Shown here: piece by piece, positions 23,436 through 31,449 of the stretch
Layout: each line of letters begins with the position of its first letter
How positions within the stretch are numbered: the stretch's first letter is position 1
Notes under the pieces: model-generated
The model's input: the letters and a program-made list of their open reading frames with translations, nothing else
Databases searched by the model: none
What the model was told of the DNA's origin: nothing
Position numbers and translations under genes: made by a program
DNA from: Amycolatopsis xylanica
GTDB lineage: Bacteria > Actinomycetota > Actinomycetes > Mycobacteriales > Pseudonocardiaceae
Assembly (NCBI RefSeq): GCF_900107045.1
Contig: NZ_FNON01000003.1
Coordinates: forward strand, 558,001-622,000
DNA: 64,000 nt
Reading direction: 5' to 3'

Positions 23436-23804
23436 TCAGGCCGTGGGGCCCGCGTAGTGGAGGATTTCCCGCACTTCGATGCCCAGCCCGCCGAATTCGA
23501 CCTCCGGCATCATGGCGGCGATCTCTAACGCGCGGTCCCTGCTGTCGGCCTCGATCACGTAGTAGCCCGCCAGGAACTCCTTGGCCTCCAGGTACGGGCC
23601 GTCGGTGACCGTCCGCTTGCCACCACGCTGGCTGACCACCGCGCTCGCGCCGGGGTCGGCCAGCGCCCAGGTGCCCTCCATCTCCCCGGTCGCCCTGATC
23701 TTCGCCTGGAAGGCGTCATGGCCGTTCATGACCTTCTCCTGGGTCTCCGTGTCCAAACCGGCCCAGGTGTCGGGGTTCATGTGGATGATCAGCATGAACT
23801 TCAC
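23436..23804 (-). CDS. YciI-like DGPF-domain protein (ECF42 partner)
   Basis: A 122-residue dimeric alpha/beta protein of the YciI/DGPF family. Signs are the N-terminal KFMLIIHMNPDTW, the VTDGPYLEAKEFLAGYYVIE core with DGPY in place of DGPF, and a final VEVREI-like strand. Family members are small cytosolic proteins usually encoded next to ECF42 sigma factors, to which they are thought to be functionally linked. Here it is divergent from just such a sigma factor, with 124 nt between them. The pairing recurs at 29218-30811 in this window. Its biochemical role is unproven. Confidence 0.88.
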   Translation of the reverse strand: MKFMLIIHMNPDTWAGLDTETQEKVMNGHDAFQAKIRATGEMEGTWALADPGASAVVSQRGGKRTVTDGPYLEAKEFLAGYYVIEADSRDRALEIAAMMPEVEFGGLGIEVREILHYAGPTA

Positions 23805-23928
23805 GGGTCCACACTCCTTTAGCTCGTCACGGCGCCCTGTTCGGCGCCTCTCGCGGGTTGGTCGGAGCGGATGGGCCGTTCTCTACATCGGTCGCACATC
23901 TTTTTCCGGCACCGGGCACCATAGTGCC

Positions 23929-25152
23929 GTGCAGACTGTCGATGAGCTGGTCAAAGACCTCGTGCCGCGCGTGCTCGGCACGCTGATGCGCAAGTACGGG
24001 CAGTTCGACCTCTGCGAAGACGCCGTGCAGGACGCGCTGCTCGAAGCGACCGTGAGCTGGCGCGAATCGGGCCTTCCCGACAATCCGGCGGCCTGGCTGG
24101 TGACGGCCGCGTCCCGGCGCCTGATCGACCGCGTGCGCAGCGAATCGGCACGTCGCCGTCGCGAGGAGACCGTGCACGCGCTGGAAGAGCCCACCGTCAG
24201 GGACGAGCCGCTGACGGACCGGGACGACTCGCTGATCCTGCTCTTCCTGTGCTGTCACCCCAGCCTGTCCGACGAATCCCAGCTCGCGCTGACGCTGCGC
24301 GCGGTCGGCGGCCTGACGACCGCGCAGATCGCCAAGGCGTTCCTGGTGCCCGAAGCCACCATGGGCCAGCGCATCAGCCGGGCCAAGCAGCGCATCAAGA
24401 CCTCGGGCGGGCGGTTCGAGATGCCACCGGAGAGCGAGCGGGCCAAGCGCCTCGACGTCGTGCTCCACGTGCTGTACCTGATCTTCAACGAGGGCTACAC
24501 CAGCACGTCCGGCCCCGAACTGCACCAGGTCGAGCTGACCGGTGAGGCCATCAGGCTCACCCGCGCGCTGCGCCGGATGCTGCCGGAGGACACCGAGATC
24601 GCCGGTCTGCTCGCGCTCATGCTGCTCACCGACGCGCGCAGTGCCGTCCGTACCGGCCCCGACGGCAGCCTGACGCCGCTCGCCGAGCAGGACCGCGGCC
24701 GCTGGGACGCCGAAGCGATCGCCGAGGGCATCGCGCTCACCACCGAAGCGCTGGCCAGCGGCCCGCTGGGCCCGTACCAGCTGCAGGCCGCGATCGCGGC
24801 CGTCCACGCGGAGGCCCCGAGCACCGAGGCGACCGACTGGGCGCAGATCGTGCTCCTGTACGAGCTGCTCGAACGCCTCGCGCCCAACCCGATGGTCACC
24901 CTCAACCACGCCATCGCCGCCGCCATGGCCGACGGCCCGCAGACCGGCCTCGACCTGCTCAAACCCCTCGACGACGACCCCCGCGTCGCTAAGGGCCACC
25001 GGCTGCCCGCCGTCCGCGCCCACCTGCTCGAAATGACCGGCGACCGGCCAGCGGCCCGCGCCTCCTACGAACTCGCCGCCTCCCGAACCGAAAGCATCCC
25101 CGAGCGGAACTACCTGCTCGCCAAGGCCGAGGCCCTCCCGGAACCGGGATAA
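23929..25152 (+). CDS. ECF42-type RNA polymerase sigma factor
   Basis: A 407-residue ECF sigma factor with a long C-terminal extension, the ECF42 type. Region 2 is YGQFDLCEDAVQDALLEA and NPAAWLVTAASRRLIDRVRS. Region 4 is LALTLRAVGGLTTAQIAKAF and PEATMGQRISRAKQRIK. The extension has VLYLIFNEGYTST, DTEIAGLLALMLLTDAR and a TPR-like end. ECF42 factors have no anti-sigma factor; the extension regulates them. GTG 23929 begins VQTVDELVKDLVP, right after the 124-nt divergent region. The TAA stop lies within a GGGATAAAG repeat word, so the repeat reaches into the gene end. Confidence 0.92.
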   Translation: MQTVDELVKDLVPRVLGTLMRKYGQFDLCEDAVQDALLEATVSWRESGLPDNPAAWLVTAASRRLIDRVRSESARRRREETVHALEEPTVRDEPLTDRDDSLILLFLCCHPSLSDESQLALTLRAVGGLTTAQIAKAFLVPEATMGQRISRAKQRIKTSGGRFEMPPESERAKRLDVVLHVLYLIFNEGYTSTSGPELHQVELTGEAIRLTRALRRMLPEDTEIAGLLALMLLTDARSAVRTGPDGSLTPLAEQDRGRWDAEAIAEGIALTTEALASGPLGPYQLQAAIAAVHAEAPSTEATDWAQIVLLYELLERLAPNPMVTLNHAIAAAMADGPQTGLDLLKPLDDDPRVAKGHRLPAVRAHLLEMTGDRPAARASYELAASRTESIPERNYLLAKAEALPEPG

Positions 25153-25223
25153 AGCCCGCTTTACTCCGCGACGGGATAAAGCGGGCTTTATGTCGGAGCG
25201 GGATAAAGCCCGCTTTATCCCGG
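25145..25223. repeat. Self-palindromic AAAGCGGGCTTT hairpin repeat, copy 3
   Basis: Three copies of the GGGATAAAG(C/G) arm in alternating orientation. The first supplies the TAA stop codon of the sigma factor gene. Able to fold into alternative hairpins. Related to 916-973 and 22151-22241. Confidence 0.8.
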
Positions 25224-25255
25224 TTCGGTGGATCAGTGACCGTTAGTATTCCGGC

Positions 25256-28060
25256 GTGCGCCCACCGGTACCCGGAGTTCCCCTGCTCGAGCGCGAAGAC
25301 GAGCGCGGGCGGATCGAGGCAGCACTCGACTCGGCCACACGCGGCGAAGGCCGCGTGGTGGTCATCGAAGGCCGCGCTGGCATCGGCAAGACCCGGCTCG
25401 TCCAGGACACCCGCGCGCTCGCGAAGGAGCGTGGCTTCGGCCGGCTGCAGGCGGTGGGCGACGCGCTCGAAGGCGCGATGGCGTGGGGTGTCGTCCGGCA
25501 GATGGTCGAGCGGTCCGTTTCGCGCTACAGCGGCGAGATCCGCGAGAAGATACTGGCCGGGCCGTCCGGCGCGGCACTGACCGCGCTCGACACCGCGGCC
25601 GCCGACCCGTCCGAGGCCGAACTGGGCCGCACGCTGCACGCGCTGTGGTGGGTGGCGGTCGACCTGTCGTCGACGCGCCCGCTGCTGATCACGGTCGACG
25701 ACGCGCACTGGGCCGATCTGTCGTCGCTGCAGTTCCTCGTCTATCTGTCACGCCGCATCGCCGACCTGCCGATCGCGCTGGTCGTGGCCACCCGGCCGCC
25801 CGCGGAGAGCACCGGCCCGCTGGCCCAGCTCAGCGTCTCGCGCCAAGCCGAGCGAATGCTGCCGCGGCCCCTGACGCCCGACGCGCTGGGCGAGCTCATC
25901 GGGCCAGCCGACGAGACGGTGGTGACCGCCGTGCACGCGGCCAGTGGCGGAAACCCTTTTCTGGCAAGGGTTCTCGTCGACGAGCTCGCCGCGCTCGGGC
26001 TACCGCTGGACGCCGCCTCGACCGCCGACCGCGTCGGCAAGCTCGGGCCGAGCACCATCTTCCGCGCCGCGATGGGACGGCTGCCCGGCGAGGCCATCCA
26101 CCTGGCACGCGCCGCCGCCGTGCTCGGCACCGGATGTGACCCGTGGCTCGCCGCCGCCATCGTCGGGCTGAACCCCGGCGGCCTCTCGGTCGCAGTGGAA
26201 GCGCTGGTGGCCGCGAACGTGCTGGCCGACGACGGCGATCACCTCGTCTTCATCCATCCCGTCGTCCGCGAGGCCGTGCTCGCCGAACTCGGTCCGGTCG
26301 GCCGGTCCACCCTGCACGCCCGCGCCGCGACCAGGCTCTGGACCGCGAAGGCGGCCGCCGACCGCGTCGCCGCGCACCTCGCGCAGGCGCCGCGCGGCAC
26401 CCTGCCGAACGCGGCCGACGTGCTGCGCAAGGCCGCCGCGTCCCTGCTCGCCTCGGGCGACGCCCGCACCGCCGTCGCCCACCTGACCAGGGCCGTCGAC
26501 GAGCGTCCCGACGACGCGGGCCTGCGCGCCGAGCTCGGCCGGGCGCTGCTGCGCGCCGGTGACGCCACCGAGGCCAGACGTCATCTCCGGGTCGCCGCCG
26601 CCGGGCTGCCCAACGCCGAACTCGTCGCGGCCGCCGCCTCGGCGACCGCCGTCGTCGACGGCCCGGCCGCGGCGATCGCCGAGCTCAACGCCGCCATCGG
26701 CGACTGGACGATCGGCGTCCGCGACAACGGCAGGCTGCACCTGGAGGCCAGGCTCGCGGTGATCCGGTCGTTCCTGGCCGATCAGCGCCATGCCGCGTCC
26801 GAGCACCTCAATCTGTTCGCCGACCTGCGCGGCCGCACCCCCGACGAGCGCACGCTGCTCGGCCTGCTCGCCCAGATGGGCCGGTACGAGGTCCGGCCGT
26901 CGAGCGAAGTGGCGGAGACGGCGTTGCGCGCGCTGTCCAACGGCGCCTACTTCGACGACGCGACCGGCAGCACCGACGCGATGGTCGCCTGGGTGGTCGC
27001 GCTGCTCGCGCTGATCTCCTCGGACGGCGTCGACGACGCCAGGCGGGAGATCGACCGGGCCAGGTCCCGTGTGCGGGCGCACGGTTCGCCGGTCGAGTTC
27101 GCGATGGTGGCCAACGCGGCGCTGTTCCTCAACTGGCGGCTCGGGAACGTCCGGTTCATGGAGGCCGAGTCCGAGGGCACGCTGGCCGCGATCCAGCATG
27201 AGGACCCGGTGCCTCAGGTCGTCGCGTTGCGGGCGACTTCGACGCATTTCGCGGCCTACGCGGCCATGGAACGCGGCGACTTCGAGTGCATGGCCGCGGT
27301 GCTCGCCAAGTTCGACGCCGAGCACGCCGACGCACCGCGCATGATGCCGATGATGTGGCTGCACGAGCCGCGCGCGCTGCTGGCACTCGCCACCGGCGAC
27401 CCGATCAAGGCCAGGACCGAGGCGTTCCAGCAGCGTGACGCGATGCTCGCGGTCGGCGTCGACCCGCCGTCCATCCCCTGGCGGCTGCCCGCCGTGCGCG
27501 CGGCAATGCTGCTCGGCGACGAGGCCGAAGCGCTCACCCTCGCGGAAGAACAGCTCGCCATCGCCCGCAAATGGGGAGCCGCGACCGAGGTCGGCGCCGC
27601 GTTGCGCCTGCTCGCGCACGCGGACGCGGCGCGAAGACTCGACTTGCTCACCGAGTCCGTCGCCGTGCTGGAGACCTCTCCCGCGCGCCTGCAGCTCGCG
27701 CGCTCGCTGGTCGACCTCGGCGAGGCACTGCGCGTCGCACGCCGCCGCACCGACGCCCGCACGCCGCTGCACCGCGGCATCGACCTGGCGACCGAATGCG
27801 GCTCCGACGTGCTGCGCACCCGTGGCGTCGAGGCGCTCGAAGCGCTGGGCGACCGTCCGCGCAAGCCGATGTTCGCTGGCCGCGAGGCCCTGACGGCCAG
27901 CGAACGCCGCGTCGCCGACCTCGCCGCGCTCGGCCGAGCGAACCGCGAGATCGCCCAGGAACTGTTCGTCACCCCCAAGACGGTCGAGAACCACCTGGGC
28001 CGGATCTACACGAAGCTCGGCATCAACGGGCGCCGTGAGCTGGCGAAAGTCCTCACCTAG
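25256..28060 (+). CDS. LAL-type LuxR regulator (AAA ATPase + HTH)
   Basis: A 934-residue regulator of the large ATP-binding LuxR (LAL/MalT-like) family. The Walker A motif GRAGIGKT is at 39-46 and the Walker B region LLITVDDAHWAD at about 140. Then comes a long Ala-rich helical middle, probably TPR-like, and a C-terminal LuxR HTH: LTASERRVADLAALGRANRE, FVTPKTVENHLGRIYTKLGI. LALs often activate secondary-metabolite clusters. GTG 25256 is the first codon consistent with the start of the domain; no strong ribosome-binding site is seen. It lies between two ECF42 modules and next to a secreted C39-like gene. Confidence 0.93.
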   Translation: MRPPVPGVPLLEREDERGRIEAALDSATRGEGRVVVIEGRAGIGKTRLVQDTRALAKERGFGRLQAVGDALEGAMAWGVVRQMVERSVSRYSGEIREKILAGPSGAALTALDTAAADPSEAELGRTLHALWWVAVDLSSTRPLLITVDDAHWADLSSLQFLVYLSRRIADLPIALVVATRPPAESTGPLAQLSVSRQAERMLPRPLTPDALGELIGPADETVVTAVHAASGGNPFLARVLVDELAALGLPLDAASTADRVGKLGPSTIFRAAMGRLPGEAIHLARAAAVLGTGCDPWLAAAIVGLNPGGLSVAVEALVAANVLADDGDHLVFIHPVVREAVLAELGPVGRSTLHARAATRLWTAKAAADRVAAHLAQAPRGTLPNAADVLRKAAASLLASGDARTAVAHLTRAVDERPDDAGLRAELGRALLRAGDATEARRHLRVAAAGLPNAELVAAAASATAVVDGPAAAIAELNAAIGDWTIGVRDNGRLHLEARLAVIRSFLADQRHAASEHLNLFADLRGRTPDERTLLGLLAQMGRYEVRPSSEVAETALRALSNGAYFDDATGSTDAMVAWVVALLALISSDGVDDARREIDRARSRVRAHGSPVEFAMVANAALFLNWRLGNVRFMEAESEGTLAAIQHEDPVPQVVALRATSTHFAAYAAMERGDFECMAAVLAKFDAEHADAPRMMPMMWLHEPRALLALATGDPIKARTEAFQQRDAMLAVGVDPPSIPWRLPAVRAAMLLGDEAEALTLAEEQLAIARKWGAATEVGAALRLLAHADAARRLDLLTESVAVLETSPARLQLARSLVDLGEALRVARRRTDARTPLHRGIDLATECGSDVLRTRGVEALEALGDRPRKPMFAGREALTASERRVADLAALGRANREIAQELFVTPKTVENHLGRIYTKLGINGRRELAKVLT

Positions 28061-28078
28061 GTACCCCCAGGGACGAGT

Positions 28079-28095
28079 TGAGGGATCGTCCCTCA
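28079..28095. promoter_or_regulatory. 17-bp perfect palindrome upstream of the C39-like gene
   Basis: TGAGGGA, TCG, TCCCTCA: seven-base arms in the 101-nt gap between the LAL gene and the C39-like gene. It has no T run, so an operator is more likely than a terminator. The binding protein is unknown; the LAL regulator is a candidate by proximity only. Confidence 0.4.
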
Positions 28096-28161
28096 TGCGT
28101 TTGGGGGATCCCGGCGAACAAGCTTCACCTACCGACAGGCACACACCGGAGGTAGGAAGCC

Positions 28162-29091
28162 ATGATCCGCAAGACCGTCCTCGCCGCAGTCACCACCACC
28201 GCCCTCGCCGGCGCCGTCTACCCGGCGACCGCCTCGGCCGACCTCGGCACGCCGCCGCCTTGCGTGAAGGTCACCGACCTGACGGCACCCACCTTCGAGG
28301 TCAGGCAGTGCGGCGTGAGCGACGTCGACCAGTTCCGCGCCGGGCTGGAGAACAACGGGAACGCGTACTGCGGCCCCACCTCGCTCTACAACGTCATGCA
28401 CTACTGGTCGCACGTCCAGAAGGCGCCGATCGGCTGGGTGACCACCCGCGTCGGGAACCTGGACCCGCAGCAGCAGTCCGACTACAACGTCATCACCAAC
28501 TCACTCGGCCGGATCGGCGTCGACGCCAAGTACGACGGCGGCACCAAGATGGGCAACCTGCGGACAGCCTGGAACATCGCCACCAAGCCCGCCCGCGACG
28601 CGGGCTGGTCGACCGCCGACGGCAACCTCAGCACCACCCAGACCTCCGACTTCGCAGGCGACCTGGCGAAGCGGCTCGCCCAGGGCCCGCTCCAGCTCGT
28701 CTACGGCCGCTACAAGGACGGCCCGCAGGCCGGTTCGCTGCAGCGCAACGGCGGCCACATCGTCACCGTGGTCTCGGCGAAGGGCGCGTTCAACGACACC
28801 ACCGTGGTGCTCAAGCTGGCCGACCCCGGCCGCGCGGGTGACCACGGCCAGGACGGCTACCTGACCACGCAGTCCGCCTACGAGTCGCTGGAGGTCTACC
28901 TGGCACGCAAGATCATCTGGGAGTACGTCCCGGTCGCCGACGACGAGAACACTCCCGAGGACGAGAGCGCGCAGCCCGGCACCTACCGCTACGTCGAGCG
29001 CTGGGAGCTCACTGGTCCGCGTTACACCGGCACCACCCGCCAATTCGTCGAGTCGTTCAACTGGTTCGCCATGGCCAAGCCGGTCGGCTGA
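28162..29091 (+). CDS. Secreted C39-like papain-fold peptidase or transferase
   Basis: A 309-residue exported protein. The signal peptide has MIRK, a hydrophobic Ala/Val/Thr core, and an A-S-A cleavage site near residue 26. The mature part has a papain-like triad order: Cys70 in AYCGPTSLYNVMHYW, His199 in RNGGHIVTVVSA and Asp221 in LADPGR. This matches the C39-like superfamily. The CGPTS helix start and GGH strand strongly suggest an active cysteine enzyme, but its substrate is unknown and it lacks an ABC-transporter fusion. AGGAAGCC precedes ATG 28162. A terminator follows directly. Confidence 0.75.
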   Translation: MIRKTVLAAVTTTALAGAVYPATASADLGTPPPCVKVTDLTAPTFEVRQCGVSDVDQFRAGLENNGNAYCGPTSLYNVMHYWSHVQKAPIGWVTTRVGNLDPQQQSDYNVITNSLGRIGVDAKYDGGTKMGNLRTAWNIATKPARDAGWSTADGNLSTTQTSDFAGDLAKRLAQGPLQLVYGRYKDGPQAGSLQRNGGHIVTVVSAKGAFNDTTVVLKLADPGRAGDHGQDGYLTTQSAYESLEVYLARKIIWEYVPVADDENTPEDESAQPGTYRYVERWELTGPRYTGTTRQFVESFNWFAMAKPVG

Positions 29092-29097
29092 CCCCTG

Positions 29098-29142
29098 CTC
29101 GAGAGCCCCGCCGCCTCTGGTGGCGGGGCTTTCGAGTTTTTC
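29098..29142 (+). terminator. Rho-independent terminator after the C39-like gene
   Basis: The stem AGCCCCGCC (29104-29112) pairs with GGCGGGGCT (29122-29130), with outer CTCGA-type pairing and a TTTTT run at about 29137. It separates the C39-like gene from the second ECF42 module. Confidence 0.85.
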
Positions 29143-29217
29143 CGAGAATGATGTCCGGAGTGGTCCGGCGGTTCCGACGTCCCTGACGGAAGACCCACCA
29201 CGAGCAGGGAGAAGACC

Positions 29218-29640
29218 ATGAAATACCTCATCATGATGTTCGGCTCGCAGCAGGACTACGACATGCTCGCCGGCGGCCCGGCCAAGGGCCCTGCCTGGAC
29301 TCCGGAGGACTTCGCCCGGCTGGGCGAGTTCATGGAGAAGTGGAACGGCGCGCTCGTCGAATCCGGCGAGTTCGTCGACGCCCAGGGCATGACCGCGCCC
29401 GTCCACGCCCGCCGCGTCTCCTTGCGCGACGGCGTGCCGGTCGTCACGGACGGCCCGTACGCCGAAACCCAGGAAGTGCTCGCGGGCTACACCCTCGTCG
29501 AGTGCGCGAGCTTCGACCGCGCGACCGAGATAGCCGCCCAGCTCGCCGACACCCCGCATCCGGCGGGCACGGACCTCGGCCGCGACTGGTACGTCGACGT
29601 CCGCCCGATCGCGGATTCCCGGGATCATCTGGATGACTGA
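29218..29640 (+). CDS. YciI-like DGPF-domain protein, second module
   Basis: A 140-residue YciI/DGPF family protein. Signs are KYLIMMFGSQQDYDML, FARLGEFMEKWNGALVESGE, VVTDGPYAETQEVLAGYTLV and a final WYVDVRPI strand. It is longer than the 23436-23804 partner by a proline-rich C-terminal loop. GGGAG precedes ATG 29218. Its end overlaps the start of the following ECF42 sigma factor by 8 nt, so the two are translationally coupled, whereas in the first module they are divergent. Confidence 0.88.
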   Translation: MKYLIMMFGSQQDYDMLAGGPAKGPAWTPEDFARLGEFMEKWNGALVESGEFVDAQGMTAPVHARRVSLRDGVPVVTDGPYAETQEVLAGYTLVECASFDRATEIAAQLADTPHPAGTDLGRDWYVDVRPIADSRDHLDD

Positions 29641-30811
29641 GGGCCTGGAGGACCTGCGGGCGCTCGCCCCGCGGGTCCTCGGCGCCCTCGTCCGCCGTTA
29701 CGGCCACTTCGACCTCGCCGAAGACGCGGTCCAAGAAGCCCTGCTGGCGGCCGCCACCCAGTGGCCCGCCCAAGGTCACCCCGAAAAGCCACTCGCCTGG
29801 CTCATCACGGTGGCCTCGCGGCGCCTGACCGATCTCTTGCGCGGCGAACAGTCCCGCCACCGCCGCGAAAACGACGCCCGCCCGCTGCAGGCAGGCCCTG
29901 TCCCTGATTCCGACGACACATTGATCCTCCTCTTGATGTGCTGTCATCCCTCACTCTCGACAGCGTCTCAGATAGCACTGACACTTCGGGCCGTCGGCGG
30001 CCTCACCACGGCCGAGATCGCCCGCGCTTTCCTTGTGCCAGAAGGAACAATGACCCGGAGGATCACCCGATCGAAGGAAAGTATCAAGGCCAGCGGAATC
30101 CCCTTCGCCCTCCCGTCGGACCACGCGGATCGCCTGGCCGCGGTGCTCCATGTCCTCTACCTGATCTTCACCGAAGGCTATGCGTCGTTGCACCGCAACG
30201 ACTTGTCCCAGGAAGCGATCCGCCTCACCCGCATGCTGGTCCGCCTGCTGCCCGATGACGGTGAAGCCGCGGGCCTGCTCGCCCTGGAATTGCTGACGGA
30301 CGCCCGCCGCCCGGCCCGCCTGTCCCCCGACGGCTCACTCGTCCCCATGGAATCCCAAGACCGCGCGCTGTGGGACAAGGCGCTCATCGCCGAGGGCACG
30401 GCGCTCCTCACCAAGGTCCTTCCCCGGCGGAACCCCGGCCCCTACCAAATCCAGGCCGCCATCGCCGCGCTCCACGACGAGGCCCCTTCGGCCGCCGAAA
30501 CGGACTGGCCGCAAATCCTGGCCCTGTACGAAATCCTGCTGCGTCTCTCCGACAACCCTGTTGTCGCGCTGAACCACGCGGTCGCCGTCACCATGGTCCG
30601 GGGGCCCGCCGACGGCCTGAAGTTGTTGCAGACATTGGAAAACGACTCGCGCCTCACGTCGGACCACCGCCTGCACGCGACCCGAGCTCACCTGCTCGAG
30701 ATGTCAGGCGACACCGCGTCCGCCCGCGCCTGCTACGAAACGGCCGCGACCCTCTCAGCCAACCTCGCGCAGCAACGCTACCTCCGCATCCGAGCCGCCC
30801 GCCTTCCCTAG
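29633..30811 (+). CDS. ECF42-type RNA polymerase sigma factor, second module
   Basis: A 392-residue ECF sigma factor with C-terminal extension. Region 2 is YGHFDLAEDAVQEALLAA and KPLAWLITVASRRLTDLLRG. Region 4 is LTLRAVGGLTTAEIARAF and PEGTMTRRITRSKESIK. The extension has VLYLIFTEGYASL, EAAGLLALELLTDARRPARL, and a TPR-like tail. It matches the sigma factor at 23929 domain by domain, and both belong to ECF42. ATG 29633 lies inside the DGPF gene end. Having two such modules 4.5 kb apart suggests duplication. Confidence 0.92.
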   Translation: MTEGLEDLRALAPRVLGALVRRYGHFDLAEDAVQEALLAAATQWPAQGHPEKPLAWLITVASRRLTDLLRGEQSRHRRENDARPLQAGPVPDSDDTLILLLMCCHPSLSTASQIALTLRAVGGLTTAEIARAFLVPEGTMTRRITRSKESIKASGIPFALPSDHADRLAAVLHVLYLIFTEGYASLHRNDLSQEAIRLTRMLVRLLPDDGEAAGLLALELLTDARRPARLSPDGSLVPMESQDRALWDKALIAEGTALLTKVLPRRNPGPYQIQAAIAALHDEAPSAAETDWPQILALYEILLRLSDNPVVALNHAVAVTMVRGPADGLKLLQTLENDSRLTSDHRLHATRAHLLEMSGDTASARACYETAATLSANLAQQRYLRIRAARLP

Positions 30812-30894
30812 CTCAAGGGTCGTGAGTGTTGCGGCCGGTTCTGGCCGACCCGTATTTGGTCACCTACGGCGGAATTCGCGGCGCTGTGCCTGGA

Positions 30895-30941
30895 GCGAGG
30901 GGAAGGTTTGCTGCGTTAGATGCAGCAAACCTTCCCCTCGC
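30895..30941. repeat. 20-bp perfect inverted repeat
   Basis: GCGAGGGGAAGGTTTGCTGC at 30895-30914 pairs perfectly with 30922-30941 around the seven-base loop GTTAGAT. This is the strongest hairpin in the intergenic region. Confidence 0.85.
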
Positions 30942-31010
30942 ACACCCGATCACACCTCACAAGCCGAAATACGCCCCACTATGTACCTTTTGCCGGTCTC
31001 GCTGGCGAAA

Positions 31011-31064
31011 CAAGGGTCGCCCTTGTCACACTGGAGGTAACAAGGGCCGCCCTTGACACCTCCA
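31011..31064. repeat. Tandem CAAGGG/CCCTTG hairpins
   Basis: The first hairpin is at 31011-31025. The second is a 34-bp interrupted palindrome at 31031-31064, with outer CTGGAGGT/ACCTCCAG and inner CAAGGG/CCCTTG arms. Confidence 0.75.
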
Positions 31065-31102
31065 GCACAAACTCCGGCAGCCCGGCCCTCGCCGTGCATG
31101 GT

Positions 31103-31149
31103 ACGAACGGGGCTTTTGTCACCGTGAGCGCTACAAAAGCCCCGTTCGT
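31103..31149. repeat. 17-bp perfect inverted repeat
   Basis: ACGAACGGGGCTTTTGT at 31103-31119 pairs with ACAAAAGCCCCGTTCGT at 31133-31149. The 13-base loop is CACCGTGAGCGCT. Confidence 0.8.
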
Positions 31150-31269
31150 GCGGATCCCGACGAGCACAACCCGCGTAGATCACCAAATATGGCCGGTTCT
31201 AACCGGCCGGAACACTCACGACCCCCGCTCTCGGCAAGCCCGCCCAACCACGCGCGCGACCCGGCTTGT

Positions 31270-31384
31270 GTGAGGGCCTCCCTCACCCACACCGCTAAGT
31301 GAGGGCCTCCTTCACCCAGATATCCGGGTGAAGGAGGCCCTGACCAACTTGGGTTGAGTGTTGAGTGAGGGAGGCCCTCACTCA
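31270..31384. repeat. Cluster of GAGGGCCTCC-type hairpins
   Basis: Three hairpins in tandem: GTGAGGG/CCCTCAC (31270-31286), a 16-bp stem AGGGCCTCCTTCACCC (31302-31317) with 31326-31341, and TGAGTGAGGG/CCCTCACTCA (31362-31384). They are related to the element at 9016-9054. Confidence 0.8.
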
Positions 31385-31449
31385 GCTGCCCTAGGGCACG
31401 CCGGATTTGGCTTTCCCCTCAATAGAACCGGCCGCGACACTCACGAGGC

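Larger units (their letters stand above)
30812..31449. repeat. Non-coding region of nested palindromes
   Basis: 638 bp without a supported gene. It holds half of a GTGAGTGTT/GGCCGGTT repeat at 30828-30845 and the matching half at 31424-31445, with other palindromes between. Inner elements are a 20-bp perfect stem at 30895-30941, CAAGGG/CCCTTG hairpins at 31011-31064, a 17-bp stem at 31103-31149, a GGCCGGTTCTAACCGGCC element at about 31191-31220, and GAGGGCCTCC-type hairpins at 31270-31384. Confidence 0.85.

Noticed and set aside
26000-28144. A 714-codon open frame on the minus strand
   Set aside because: It is antisense to the LAL regulator, whose Walker and LuxR motifs are unmistakable. The antisense product shows no fold signature.
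30812-31449. CRISPR array
   Set aside because: The repeats are different palindromes with no common repeat unit, no regular spacers and no cas genes nearby.
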